Source: Mimachlamys varia
Taxonomy: Eukaryota > Mollusca > Bivalvia > Pectinida > Pectinidae
Direction: 5' to 3'
Length of the DNA: 64,000 nt
Assembly (NCBI GenBank): GCA_947623455.1
Contig: OX392536.1
Span: forward strand, 33,423,465-33,487,464
Shown: positions 1 through 15,300 of the stretch, piece after piece
Layout: every line of letters starts with the position of its first letter
Numbering within the stretch: position 1 is the first letter of the stretch
Translations under genes and position numbers: made by a program
The notes under the pieces: generated by a model
What the model saw: the letters and a program-made list of their open reading frames with translations, nothing else
What the model was told of the DNA's origin: nothing
The model's database searches: none

Positions 1-1039
1 ACATACCTAAAACTACAGATCTTTTGTATACAATACAATGTGTCTATAGCAATGTGTATATGTAAACTTTGACCAATATTAGTAAAACAAATGCTAATTT
101 TTTAAGATATTAAACATTGTTTAAAAAGTATTGAGCGCAAGTCAACAGGTAATGGTTGCTGCCCTAGATTAAACTCCACGATTAAAAGAGCAGTTTAAAC
201 TCAATAAATGTTACCTTCCATTTGCTGAAAGTAACAGAGGGCATTAAGATGTATTTAAATCTTACCTGTAAACCGTGACTTGTCATTGTTAAGGGGTTTA
301 ATTGATATCCCAGCTGTTGTAATGTCAAGTATATGGGGGGCAGTTTGAACGATACGTGTTGTAGTGGGTATATGTTGAAATCCTATTGCTTTTAAATGTA
401 TCCTAGCACATAAGCTAGACAGTTGTCACTTTACCCACACTTCTCTGAAAGAATGTGTGAAAAGTTTTACTTGTAGTTGATATATCAACAGGATCGCATG
501 TCCATTGTTATCCCGAGACTGATATTCCAATTAGTCATTTTCATGGGCACATATTATCTTTAGTTAAATATTGCCTGGTTCCATGCAGACAGAGGAGCAG
601 ATATGTATCATAATTGAGTTGATCAAAAGAACAGAGATAAAGCACGGGCCTTTCATGATTTTAAAGCGAATTTGCAGGATGGAGGTTAAAATTTAACTGA
701 ATATATTTCATGTATTGCCGCTATTTTGGTTTTGCAATTCATCGCATCATTTTCAACTTTAATCAATTTACTTCATTTTTCGGCATTCTATATCTTTTAC
801 TGAATTTTAAAAGGTGCCGCATATGTGTGTGTTACGTCATCTTTACTGCACATTAATTGTTTAAGTATTTGTATTTATATGCGGCAGTGCCACAAATTGT
901 CATTGTAAGTCATTTTGCTATACCTATACTGAGCATACTTTATCTTGCACGTACACTGTAGACGTTAACGACTAGGGTTACCTTCCACTTCCATTTTAAG
1001 ACATATGATATTTAAAAAACTTGCCATTTTATCATCGGG

Positions 1040-1395
1040 ATATATTGTTTTATCAGATAACTGACCCGTTCAGTCCTGTCATACGGCCATGTCATACAAA
1101 TTGTATTACACACGTGTAATAACACTATTGTAACGTCATAAACAAATGATTATCTCGGTAGTGAAAATGGTACTGTCACAAAATAAATTTGCCTTTCATA
1201 TTGAGAATTACTTTGAGAGATTTTGTTATGTGATAAATATAATCTTATACTCGTGCCAATGCAAAATGGAATTTATTAAACTCGTTAAAGAATTTAATAT
1301 GTCACTCGCCTAAAGGCTTGTAACATATAAGATTATCTAACTCGTTTAATAAATTCCATATTACATCGACACTCGTGTAAGATCCTCTATATAGG
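1040..1395. mobile_element. Foldback element F1, left copy
   Basis: Contains a hairpin (about 1243-1290 against 1338-1385, shared arm ATGGAATTTATTAAAC) and a 180-base trailer with CTGACCCGTTCAGTCCTGTC. The complete unit recurs in inverted orientation at 3338-3705. Confidence 0.7.
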
Positions 1396-3337
1396 TAATG
1401 AGGGTTTAGGGGTAGTTAACTATTTATTCAAGCATAAGAAATGTTTGAAATCAAGACGACATATGCAATAAATGTTGGCGTTATCCTGTTAAACATCAAA
1501 TTTCTAAGTTGGTAATTATGATAAATTACATCTATGGAAGAGGATGTTCATCGCCAACATGGAGAGATACTTGTCTGACTGCCATTGTTATTGTCTATAT
1601 CATACTGTCATGAATAAATCCATTATGAGATATCGATAGTAAGCCCGAGCTTTGTGTTATTTGATACATGTAGGTGACACAGAAATAGTGAAATCAATGA
1701 ATGTATTATTTAACAAGGAGGGGAAACTGAGTGTACATCAATTGTCTGACATAGGATACATTCGTATTTAAGACAAAATTGCCATACTGTTGTATATTAA
1801 ATAAGAGTATAATTATATTTGAGATAATGGGACATATGCTTTTACCTAACCTATCGTCAATATTTCTAGACGTTATACAATTATTTTTTGGAGTCTGTTC
1901 TGAGCTAAATATCACATTTTAAACTGTTATTGCTAATACCAGATTATGTCTGTATCGTTTTATATGACGGTTGTTATTTGATTCCCTGATCCTGTAAATC
2001 TAATTAAAGAAGTGACAAAATAAGGTATTGCTATACCAATTAATGTTATCAGAACGCTTCGTAATTTAGATACAGTTTGATGTTATCATTACGCAAGGTC
2101 CTCTTATGGAAGCACCCTTCAGTACATTCAGGGGAGTGGATAGAACGTTATCTATATGATTTATTGCTATAGATATCCGGATGTTTTTGAAGCAGTTTGT
2201 CAATAGATATATCGGACAACTCAAATAACCTCCCGGTTACAATTTCAAAATGTATCGAATATAAATATTGATTTTTTAGAAAGCGTTCTATGCTCGGCAC
2301 ATAAAAGTGAAGTCTAACTGTCATAGATATGTGTCATGCCTGTTAGTATAAATATACACAACGAAAAAAAACCTGTGTGAGTAAATATTTAAAGATCGCT
2401 TAATAAAAAAATTAAATGAAGTCGCAGTATTTTATATAACGACATAAAACGCAATTGTTGAATGAAACTTAACTCGCGTATTATACTCCTTTGTCAATTT
2501 ATACTAAGAGAATGTTTTGTCATTTAATAAAATGAATTTCATATTCAATTTACTTAAGCAACATTCATTCCAAAGAACATTTGTCATTTCTCATTCAACT
2601 GATAGAAAGGGTACTTCATTCAAGATTTACTTACAAATTGATTTTTGATATCTTAATCATAAGTTAGAATTATCAATTGTAGAATGTCGTATTCGTAGTA
2701 GCGACGACTCTTGTTATATTTGCGTATATGTTTAGGTAATAACTAAGTAACCTACTGTGTCTCAATGAACGAGTCCGAGAGAATACAAAGAGAATTAAAA
2801 GTCTGATCCAGTGAACTGGGAGTTTTCACCTATTGATACCGGGTATTGATTGTCAGAAGACTTTGTATTCGTTAACAACGGGTGTTTCACCAAAACTCTG
2901 CCTGTTAATCAATTAAACAAACACTGCTAGCGACAAAGAGTGTCCCCTAAGGGGTGACCGAATAGAAATGTAAGTCTCTACTTCAAACGTCTTCGACGTA
3001 TTGATACAGTTATTTTTAATGCAGTTAGTTATATCACAAAATTACAAACAGTTTCACTATATTATGACTCAAGCACCGTTTTGTTGCCTCAAAGAACGGC
3101 CGTGTATTTACCAAATACTCCAAGCTACTCATTTCTTTTACTGGTATTTCGATATTCACTGTAACTCACAGTCACAAATCTAAATAATAATCCAGACTTT
3201 GTGATAAATGACAGGAGGGATCAATTCGTTATGAAGTATTGTGTAAGAATAAAGATAGGTTAATGATAAAGATTAGTAAGGCTTATCATATCAATTCTTC
3301 TTTACCAAGTGGTACATGTATAATAATGATATCTAAA

Positions 3338-3705
3338 AAGAGGTCGTATACAAGTGTCGATGTAATATGGAATTTATTAAACGAGTTCAACAATTCAATA
3401 AGTCACGATCCTTTAGGCGAGTGACATAAAGTTTAATAATTCCATATTACGTTGACACGAGTGCAAGACTCTATTTATCACATGAATTATATTCATAAGA
3501 AAATAAATGACACTTAAACCTCAAATTCATTCTCTAGAAGACAGGCACATTTATATTGGACAGTACGATTTTCACTACCGAGACAATCATATGACGTTGT
3601 TTATGACGTCACAATAGTGTTATTACACATGTGTATTACCATATTTATGACATGGCCGTATGCCATGACTGAACGGGTCAGTTAAGTACTAAACATAGAT
3701 ATCCG
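3338..3705. mobile_element. Foldback element F1, right copy (inverted)
   Basis: Reverse complement of 1040-1395: hairpin arms ATGGAATTTATTAAACGAGT and its complement near 3440, then GACTGAACGGGTCAGTTAAG. It holds a TGACGTCA-type site (TTTATGACGTCACAATAG near 3602). Together the two copies bracket 1.94 kb. Confidence 0.7.
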
Positions 3706-6463
3706 ACATTGTTTAAATTTGAATTGTTAATATTAGCATATAAATGCAAATTTTATATCATGTGGGTTAAAAATTATTTTCCAATACGTTTGTGTCGTAT
3801 TGAAAATTAGACGAATTTCTTTATTAACTTTAAGTCTAAATATAAACCTGCTTTCGAGTCAGCTGTGCGATGTAAAAAAACTGATACCATGAATCACATT
3901 AAATGGAGTTTACTTTTAACGGAACGGTGGCCTCCGAAAACATACGTATACATATGTATACAGATATTATAATGAGCTAGTATTGTAGTATATAACTTCA
4001 AGTTTTGTCAAACTGAATACTGTCTACGGAAACGTTTGTAATTGTAACGAACTTTTCCTATTGAAGTATGAGGTGTTGGTTTATTGCTATAAGTAAACTA
4101 ATACCCCTAGGTATTGATGAAATAACAATGTAGGCTGAAGGTATAATATGTACATTGAGAAAGTGAGAGGCTATTGTGTCAATACTGTGACTTGTGCTCC
4201 TTACACAGTCAGTTTAAACCATTTCGATTTCCAAGTGGCAGTGAACTTAAAAAGCAATGAGAAACTACAACTGATTAAAATTAAGGGTGATGTGATGTAA
4301 TTAATATCCATTTAACGCCAGTTTAATTATACAAAAAAGCAGACATTTTAGCTTAGATATTTCATTGATTGATTGTGGTCAGTAGAGGCTAACAAAGCTT
4401 GGCTGTTTCTACCCCGTTCCTGAAACTAAGATATGTAATAAAGAGGATTTGGGTCACAGAGGTATAGGTATGCGAAGAAAATCTTTTCCATACACACACT
4501 TTAAATACCAGCACTATTTTTGTTCCAATGGTGAATGTTGTTTGTTTCGTTTCCTACAGGCACTTGCTCAGGCTATTCAATATGTGGCAATACTAAGTTG
4601 GGGATTGGTATATGTTTGGCAATCGTAGGGTTTGTTAGGAAGCATTCTATTGTTAACGTTTTTGTTCTGTGTCTTAAGATTATTTTCTATTTCATATCAC
4701 TACAAAATATTGCCAACATAAGGAAGTAATACATATGTTTTTTTAGTCATTCGCCATAGCAAAGACATCTTTACTGACAATAAACCGACTAATCCCAAAA
4801 TGAAAGAAATTGTAGTCCAAACTCTTGTCTTTCACCCAATTACGTTGTTCGTTTACAAGTCACAATTGCATGTTGGCTTGTTATTGAAGATATAGTGGTT
4901 TCATCATTTTGTACACATCTGCAATGAAGTCTACAAAACGATTAACATTAGGTCGGTTTTTGTATACAACGTGTTGTAAGTAGATGTGATAGATGTCATA
5001 ATACAAGCTTTTTTCCACTAGTTCGTGTCACGACACAAGGAATATGGTATACACTTAAATTTGCATACACAACGCAAGTGCTTTGACCAGAGAAGACCAA
5101 CGATGAACCAATATTATTCAAGGTGTCTCCGTATATACACCTAGTATGGTGACCATGTTTAAATAGTATATATTTCAACTGTCACCCTAAAGATACCAAC
5201 TGGAAGTTTCTATTTGATTATTTTTTTCAAAAGATTTTTGTTTTGTTTAAAACCTTGGTTTCAACAGAGCTTGTCAGAGATAGGACTGATCATCGAGCTG
5301 TACTGGGGGGAGTTTCTAAAAATAAACGTGGTAAATGTCATACAAGTTTATCAAGTCAGGTGTGTGACAGTATAACACACTAGCTTCTGATCACACGGGT
5401 ATTGTTTATGAGGAACATAGACTTATCTAATATAAGCATTGAAGTAAATTTTAAACACTATCCAAAATGAGTATACTCTCTGTATAAATTAAAAATCCTT
5501 ACACTAATAGAATTTGTGTTCGAAATTAATGGATATATACAAAAGACTTGGTGTTGTTACAAATGCTATATATGTATTGGAGATAATTACACTACTTACT
5601 TTTCAGGGGTCAAGTATAATTTGTTGTATGGTTTCCTTTGATATAAAAATGTACTCAATATATTTGACGACTTAATTGGTTTAAATGCGCATTTCAATGA
5701 ACAGTAATTTTAGGTGTTGCATGGAGTAAAGCATATCTTAAAAGGTGTATACAATGTTGTAAAATGTAAACAAAATAGCTAAGGTCGTTACAAAGTAAAA
5801 AGTAATTTAAACGAATCCAAGATTTCTAGGTGATTGAATGAAAAAGTTTTATTGATAGTGACGCTAAGTTGACAAGTTTGTTTATTGAGTTAGCAATTGC
5901 TGCGAAATGTATACAAAATAGTATGGATCGTTTAAAAAAAATCTACGATTTCTATGCAGTGAAGTGAAAACTTTTTTAATGATAAAGATAAGTTTTCAAT
6001 TGTTGTAAAGTTTCATAACAGAATAACATATATCGTTAGAAAGTTAACTGTGACTTGAACGAAGATTTCAAGACGGTTAAATGAAAACCTTTTATTGATC
6101 GTAAACCTAAGCTGACTTAACATTGAGTGGATTGGTATTTTGTCCCAAGCTTAATCATAGGCACATTATCAATGTATAAACGATCTCTGGAAATGGTTAA
6201 AGTACATCGGTGTTACAGCAAGAAACACATGCCAATGTCATGAGGCCAAACATTGGCTCATTCAAATGGACAAAATAGCGCGATTATATCTACGCAAACA
6301 CACGTTCTAACACAACAACAGTTAGGAGCTTCTATGAACACTCAACCGAAAGAAATCGACTGCATACTTGCATAATTGCTACTGTTTAGTGCTTTCTGAT
6401 AAATCGTAGATTGCAATTCATTTCATCATTTTATTCGTGATTTCTAAATGTGTGATTTAAAAA

Positions 6464-6655
6464 CCGCGGTGGCCAATTGATTAATGTGTCTGACATTCTG
6501 TTACCACTAGCCCTCCACATCTGAGTCGTGGATTCAAGACCAGGTACTCCCTGTTGAACTGTGCACGTGGTTTCTCTCCGTCTTTCTGCCACCACTGATA
6601 CCACAAATGTCACTAGCTGTTTAATGGACGTAAAACACAAACAGACTAAACCAAA
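6464..6655 (+). mobile_element. tRNA-derived SINE, family A (diverged)
   Basis: Starts CCGCGGTGGCC and retains the tRNA-like head, the CACTAGCCCTCCACATCTG block and the tail CACTAGCTGTTTAATGGACG then TAAAACACAAAC. It aligns block by block with copies at 26060 and 53360. The A box is damaged, so it is an old copy. Confidence 0.75.
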
Positions 6656-9362
6656 GTAAATACTCATTGGCCCTATGTATTCCAATATATATTAAATCAA
6701 TACTCGAAATGTGACCTCATTTACAAACGTTTGATTTGGATAGCTTTGGGGAAGAATAGTTGACCCTTATACATATTGTACATAGATTATGTAGAACGCT
6801 AGGATCAATATGCATGCATATTTGTTCCCAGCAGACATCAATACCCGGGAATGCACAACAGCCTCACAATGTGATAGAACGTGTAAACGTAAATTCCCTT
6901 ATTTAATCTAAAACTAATTTTATTCTATAATTCTGGTGCGAAATTGATTGGATCTATTCTTATTTAAAATTTCTTTCGATCTCTTTTGAAAAACATGTTA
7001 GTTAATAAACTTTGTTATGGAAATGTATTGACCAAAACACTTATAAATTGATAGAGCCCAATGAAAGTATTTTACTAAGATTACAAACAATACAAAGCAT
7101 GTGAAATACGAACCACGCAATAATGTAAATCAGAATGACATCAAGATTCTCCCGACACAGGTAAGGTAAACTAAGTTCATGTATTCTGAAGTATTGACTT
7201 CCTATAAAGTATGTATATTTATTCTGGACACACTTGTAGTTCTGGAGCTAGGGAATCTATAACTCCCTTCCTATAAAGACATCCTTTATATGGACTAGCA
7301 AGGCCAGGACGAACGCACAGCCTCTACAAGTTTGTTGCAGTGATATCACTGTGGGGTGAATTTAAATTTACTAGATACAATACACATAATGTTGATTCAA
7401 AAGAAAATGGAAATGCGGTAGAACCTGAAGGACCTTTCACAATTTCACGACAATAATTAAGGAAATCAATAATACAATATTTATACAAGGTTGTTTATTT
7501 TAAAGCAGCTATAGAAAGGCGTACATGACGTCACATGATCAATCGAATGTTCTGTTCAATGAAAGTCGACACGTGCTCTCAATGCGGTTTCGCTTGTAGT
7601 TTGTATCTTAATCGCTCGTTATATGACCTATTTTGATCAGCATGTGTCTTTGTTTTTTTTTTTTTTAAGTATGACAATTCACGACCTCCGTTCTTTATTT
7701 CGTTATTTGATTAAAAATTATGATTTTAAACGATGAAATAAAAAATGAACATGTACACGTATCCATCTAATTACAGGTAAACTTTACTCTCAATCTGCCC
7801 CACCACACCTGGCTAAAGTTTGTTTAATCATGCCTGTTAAGGTGTAATCAATCACGATAGCAGTTGTGTTAGTACAATACGCATTGATTGATATAGCCAG
7901 TTGATACTTTTCCCTCCTGGTACATAATAGAAAAGCATGTCTTTATAAGTGATTCGAGGAAGGGATACCAAAGTTACAGGGAATGGTTTGGATGGGCTAA
8001 ACGTAACCTTGATTGCTATTTGTTACAAATTAATATGGAGGGACAGGTCGCTTGCTGTAAGATGCTTAGATAGAAGCTTGTGTCGACTACTGTTGTCAAC
8101 TATAACACACTTACAAACATTTGTCACCAATTTATCCTTTTTACTTTATTGGTTGTACTCAAAGATTTGTTTAAACAACAATAAATGTAGATTTTATTTT
8201 TTTTATAATATATTTATTTTTATTTTGTATACAACGTGCAAATGCATGGAAAGCTTATTCCATATTACAAAATGTTTATGCCTTTTGGCCTGTTTAACGT
8301 CATGAATATTTTTTAATTTCTTCCTGTGTTTGGATGTTATTGTAGGCACAATACATTTCATAGCTGATAAAGAGCCTACGTTGTTATTGGCTAACATGTA
8401 CATTCTAGATTGTGTCTAGATTTTTACATGAACTCGTTAAACGTATGGTATGCAATGCAATGCGTTTTGAGGCCGGAATGTGTTTCGCAATCTTTAAAAA
8501 TTGTTAACAATTTATACATAATGTAAGTTTAAATTTGACTTGGTAATGTCGCCGAACACAGATTTGACATTTCCTATGTTGCCCTGATTGCTATTTACCC
8601 CTGGTACACTTGTGTCTACTCCTGCCAGAACTTCTGTGTACACAACATGGCTACATGTTTCAAGTTCAATTGGTTATCTCAAGTGTTTGCATTATCGCTG
8701 TTTATATCGTAAATATCCTTGAGTAAATTATCTTGCCTCTATCACAGTTTGTGTTTAAACACTCACGATACTGTCCCTACAACATACACAACTATACCAA
8801 ACTACATTGTTTGCGATATTGTCTGTAATCATGTCACATTCCATGTGCCCGTATATTGCATTTATACTGTCAGAATTTTCTTATAAATATTCATATGTTA
8901 TTATTCTTCTTGCTGATTGTTATTTTACGGATGGTATTTGTGCATGTTCTGTACGCTTCTATATTGCACATTAATATTTCTGTTGACACAGTTTTATTGA
9001 CATAAAGAAAATATTAGAGAATACAGAAGCGTCAAAATACACAATCACCTCAACATCGATTAAGCTAGGGGCAAATAAGACTTTGGGTTGTGTTCTTATG
9101 CCGAAACATGCCATAGTCTCAAAGATAGTTGTCACTACTCCCTGCTCTGGGTATTTTGTTGTGGGTTTTCGGTGGTGTAATTCAGTGTGGTAGCACTATA
9201 GAGTCGGCGTCAGTTCCGCATTATTGCATATAGTCATGCCTTTGAAAAAAATACCATTGCAGAGTTAAAAGCAGTGGCACCAGGATTCCTTACCAGACCA
9301 GTACCGTGATGTTGTCACCAATGGAGATATACCACTAACCTTTTCTTCATTTCTATTTACAG

Positions 9363-12300
9363 TTCTGATGGCTGAAATTGTCAAGCATTACTTTCCAAAG
9401 CTGGTGGAGCTTCATAATTACAACCCCGCTTCAAGTACCAAACAGAAATTAGAAAACTGGTATCTTTTAAACAAGTAAGTGTGATCAAATGGACCAGGAT
9501 ATGATGTTGTTTGGGATACCTGGCCATAAATTTGATATGTAATATAATAACAAAAACATGATTTTGTTTGTATGTATTATTTTATAAATTAACAATAACT
9601 ATGAAAATAAGCATTAGGTTTGCCTAGTCATATAAGCAACACTAAGAAATCACATTGTGTTTTCGGAAAGAATCAGACGACTTTACCCTTACAATGTACG
9701 TGTAGCCGTTCCGGTCAGCGTTTGGTTTAATATATAACAGAAAAAGAAGCGTACAACAAGCAGCTCCAAACTATTGACACAATATGATTGAATACAGTGA
9801 TGGTGGTATCATTAACACTATACTGTGCGATACAGATCGGTAAACTTTGATTGGATGTATACAAAAGTAGCGGTTATGTGCGAGGGCATCCCAATGACAC
9901 TTTGAACGACATGACCTATGTATTAATTTTTATAATGCCATTAAGAGGATGGCGCTGTTTTCACACAAGCTGGTACCCTTTAAATGACAATATCGATATA
10001 TACGCTGGGTAATCATAAAAAGCTAAGGCCTTACTAAAATATCGACCAGTCCAAAAAAAATTGTATTGATTCCAGCATGAGAGGTTTGTTAGATAGCGCT
10101 GAACGGTCAACAAATAAAAATATACTTCTGTACAAATATACATATGCATATGCTATAAAAATGATATTGATGGCATAATAATCATAATCATACGTTTTCG
10201 AATACCGTTTGGTCAGAATTGCCAAGGTTCTGCTGTTCAGCAGCAGCAGCAGCATCAATTCTGTACATATGACGTATTGATTCGGCGGCTGCTCTAACGA
10301 CCGATAAAGTTAATTATTGCCGCTATCAGGCGGACCTGCTCCACCATTGTTTGTTCTGTTCATAATTACACTGGACTTTTCACTGTAATTGATCTTTTCA
10401 CGTCTATCTGTGCACACACGTAGGTTGGTCGTAAATTGATGGAAACACTCATTATGAAAACATTAAAGGTAGTCCAGTACTGAAGGGATTTATACATAAA
10501 TCGATCAAATATTTATGTTGATATTCATCGGTATCATTTAATCAATTGCAACATTTTGTAAACCGAAGAAATCCATCAAGATGAAGTATATACTGATAGA
10601 AGATATGGCGTATGATGTAAAAGCAGAATAGGATCAAGATGTACAATAACTTGCCATCAATATTGAATGCGTGTTTTTGCTGACATTATTGAACCATTGA
10701 ACGTCTGTCAGATTGTATTTATTGTCAATATGAATGCAATATGGTTGTCAGATAAATAGAAAGACATCATGATTACCCGGTCTTTTCTTTTTGGGCTTAC
10801 TAAAAACAGTGTTAATTCTACAGTTGACAATGTCATAATTTTGATAATCAAACAGTACATCTATAGAACCAGATGTTTTAATAAATCTTTAAGTATCAAT
10901 TCTTTGGCAAATAGTATAAAAGTGCATTACAACACTCAGAAATATATAGCAAATGGTCAAAACGTCTCTTTCAAAACAAAATTTAATAATACTTGGAGTA
11001 AGTGGAAAACTTTTATTCAACTCGACATTTAAGAATTACATAATACTCAAATATAAAATCAGACATGTTTTTTTTTTCCCCCTTTTTGTAAAACACTTTA
11101 TAAATATAATTATCCATATCTCATATATTTCAATTTTCTAGCTCTTTTGTCTGTGACTCATAATGTTCTTGCTTCCAATTTCCTCTCTGTACTATTCCTG
11201 TTTCCAACTCCCTCCCTTTACTTTTTCTAATTGTGTATGCAAGTTAAGTATATGAATGTGTGTCAACTGTGTATGTATGTGTGTGTGTGTGAAGGAGGGT
11301 GAGGATGTATGTGTGGGTGAGCGGGTGTGCTGTATGGTGAAATACAATATGTCTTGTTAATGTAATTTGTTCCCTGATTGCTTTTGTAAAATTGTCTATT
11401 GTCTTTTGTCTAAAAATGATTTCAAAATAAAAAAATTATAAAAAAAAATGATTACCCGGTTGCATTTATATTGACATTAAATATAATCTGACAGACGTTC
11501 ATTGATTATATTTGTATTTCATATATAACCTAAATGACACATTATGTCATTTTGTCAAATTATGAAGGTTTTTCGCTTTATATGTTAATACACTGAAAAA
11601 TCGTGATCAGCTGAATGATTAAGGTAACGCTATTATGTTTGTTATCTGACGTGAGGTGTAAAGCGTCTGCGTAACGTTGGTCAAAATGGCAGTACAATCC
11701 ATATTAACATTGATTTGATGGAAGGGCACAGTATAAAATGTAAATGTAAACTAATGTGTTCAATGCCGTTATCCTTTTATTGCTTACAATAGGCATCCTG
11801 CTGAACAGTCGCTCGTTAGGTCGGATCTAATATTCGACTGTCATCTTGACAGCCCAACACATACATGCTAAAACTGTAAACCCCATATCTTATTTTAGGT
11901 AGATCCATATTTGTCATGGAACATGGAAAAGTTTAAATTGCAACGGGAACAGTTACAAAAGCCTGAATAAATGGTCCCTGGTCGTGAAAATTGCATTGTT
12001 ATCATACATTTACATAATAGAGTTAACACTGACGGCATGTAGGAGAACAATGACGTCACTCTAGCTTACACCGATATTTGCAGCAATCAACCGGATGTCA
12101 TGACGACCTTGTTTGATAACCAAAACATTAAACTCTTTACACACTTTTAGGTATTTCAACCAATGTCCATATGAAGTTTCATAAACCCCGACAAATAAAT
12201 GTTTATATTAAGAAAACGGAAGGAACGATTTGATAGAAGAAACATTATGATAACAAACGCAGCTACAGTCATGGCTATCCTTGACCGGAAATCACACCAG

Positions 12301-15300
12301 ACATATGTGCAATATCTGTCAGTTCAGTGTTTAATCAGCAAATATGTTGAAGATAATTTTAATTTGAAATGTTTTGTTTCAGACGTGTCCTTAAACGACT
12401 CGGTATGGACCTGTCTGATGACGTCATACGAGCGTTGGCTAACGGCAAGCGCCATGTAATTGACCGGATATTGATCCTACTGCGCATGCAAATTGACAAC
12501 TTACTAGCTAGGCAAGGTAGGAGCCGCCGAGAGGTAGATTTAGAATTTATGAATTCCAAGCAACAAATCGAAAGCGAAAAAAACGAAAAAAGCGAAAAAA
12601 CACCCATCGTAAAAGACGTTACAAGCCCAAAGGAAAACTCTAAGCACCCAAAGGACCAAAATAGTCGTAAGTAGAAGACACCTAACCTCCAGACATCGGA
12701 CGTGGCGCTGATGACAGTATCCCTCTATATCGCCTCCCTAACCACTCATTATATTCATTAACCATATTTGTAGATGTGTGCCGTCTGGAATCTGTCTTTT
12801 CTGCTTCTGAATTTCCCACCTGCAAAACAGGAATGAAAATACAACAACCTATCAGCGTTTGGGATTTGTATATCTTTAGGGTGACTGGCTAAATTTTCTC
12901 CTTCATATGTATCATTTGCTTCTGTTCAACAATTGAATGATTCAATTCTTTGTACTTTTGAGATATTACAACTAATGGTAACGCCTCATTAAGTTTCGCA
13001 TCTGCAGCTCCTCTTTTCTTTCCTTTAGTGAACTGTGTGTGAAGTGTCCTTCCCTTGATTTCTGTATATATAATCTACAGCACGTTGTATTTATATCAGC
13101 GAGCAATCATATATACATGTATATGTGTGTGTGTCAGAACTAAAAACATTAAAAAGAATTATTTGAAAAACTCAATCCGTCCATAAACGCACACTAAAAT
13201 TAACGCCGGGACACCAATTAACCATTATTATCTCCATTTATGATCAACAGAATTATTAGATCGTAAAGTAGGCTACTATGTAATGTTACTATGGCATAAA
13301 ATGCAATCGCCTGAGGATACACACAAGGCTTGAAAACGCGAGCGAATATAATATGGAATTTCGTAGGAAAGAATGTTCTAGAGTGGGTATAATATTACAA
13401 TGAAACCTCGTTTAAAGATCACCTCAGAATTCAGACCACCTCGCCATTAAGACCACTTCATTTCAGCCCCGAAGTATATATCGTTTATATATCTTTGTAT
13501 TTTAAGCTTCACTATTAAAACCACATCACTATTAAGACCAGTGTGGAAAAGTCCCAAATCCCACTTTTGCAATAAGTTTCACGTCACTACTTCGACCACC
13601 GGCCAAACACAAAGTCACCTGGTGTGTATTCGACTGTGCACACCTGTCAAGTGTCAGATCAGTAAGCTGTATTTTGGTTGTCAAATTGGCTAATCAATTA
13701 CAATTACTGTGTGTTTAACATTATAAAGCATATATATTAGTTAATAAACCATGAAAACAGGTCAAAAAGGAATGTCCGAGAAATCTGTCCGCAAGGTCAT
13801 CATTGGTTATAAGACCACCCTGCTATTAAGACCACTTTGGTGCAGTCCCTAAGGTGGTGTAAATAGAGAGATTTCACTATATATCCCTGTATATCCCTTT
13901 TCAAAACAAACTTTTAATGAATTATGATACCATTTTTAGGCACATTTGAAAGTTACTAATACTTTCATACAATGGTAATGATGAAAAGGTAACTTACATG
14001 CAATATTTTAGCACCCATTGAATGCATAAAATGTAACGTAGGTGATAGAATAAAGGTCCAATACATTAGGTGCTAAAGAGAACGAGATGTATTTTGTATG
14101 TTATGTAATTTCATATTTCGCTTTATCATTGACATCTTGTTCTTTTTGTGAATGGGTAGTTACTTAATGGATGGGAATTATCTTTGGAAAGTTCCCCTTG
14201 TCTAACATTTAGTTAAAAGCAGATTGTAGCGTTTAAATCAAAATTAAATTTAATTAAAAGTCTAAATTAAAGAAACTATTTTTGTTGAAACTGTGATACA
14301 TATATATACAAATATATAATTGCTTCGTTCGTTACACACCTTAAGTTGCACACTTATTAATCGTGGTGTTTCAGTTTATATATGTATACCATTTACCGGC
14401 ACTTGCACTCCTCTATCCTCCATGCCATATGATCACTGTGCCATATCAAATATGCACATATCAAATCATTCAAGGACCATCTACCTTGTGAAGTTTAATT
14501 CAATTCATATCTCAATCTGTTTCATCGTTTTACATTGTTATGGTTAAAGTAAACTGCTTCCTTTCATATCCTGTAATAAAGGGTTGAACAATTTAAAACA
14601 TCTTTGTCACGCTATAAGGTAAATGTTATTTCTCCCACATTGACAGAACCTGTTAGAGGATGGAAGACATGTCTTGGTGTTCAAACTTTTTGACACTGAT
14701 ATTATTTCATTTGTCAAATCTTCTTGACCATTGCTGTAAAGTAACAATGTCTCGTGACATCAACGTAAATGGCAATTGTTTTCCGGATCAGAAACAGGAA
14801 TTATTTATGGATGGAAACATGATTTTCCAGATTGAATATCTGAGCTTTGTGGAAGAAAAACATTCCCTAACGGTGATGGTTGCATACCATGTTTATCTTA
14901 CTCTCTTTGATTATTTTTGAATTGCTGACGTCACTCGGTAAACTTCATGTCAGTACAATTCAAAAATGTTCTAACTCGGGTTAGACAAACACGATAACAA
15001 ACGGTCAATCGTTAAGGGGATTACATGGTTACCAATTCCATCGCCATTCTATAGCATGAACCAGTATTAAGACATTACATGCAAATAAACTCTGCAACTC
15101 CCCCACTGTTATACGCCAGAGAACATGGATGATAGAGGTTCTAAAAATTTTCTTTTAGTCACATTTACGCAAGAAAAAGGTAAGTGGTGACGGAATGTAG
15201 ATAGTTCAGGCATTGAAAAAAAATTCATACATTTTTATCTCAGTCTTAATTGTTTCTTCAGCACTTTAACTAATATTTTGCTGTTGTATTTTTTACAGAT

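Larger units (their letters stand above)
1..9362. other. AT-rich stretch, probably intron 1 of SPEF1-like copy 1
   Basis: Apart from the two F1 foldback copies and the SINE at 6464, I see no gene. All open frames are under 120 codons, AT-rich and without recognisable motifs. A SPEF1 first exon (GWVD...PLSRPK...FSDG followed by GT) was searched for by eye and not found. Confidence 0.6.

Noticed and set aside
12199..12459. 86-codon frame overlapping exon 3 of SPEF1-like copy 1
   Set aside because: It is in another frame; the SPEF1 frame from 12383 has family similarity and splice sites.
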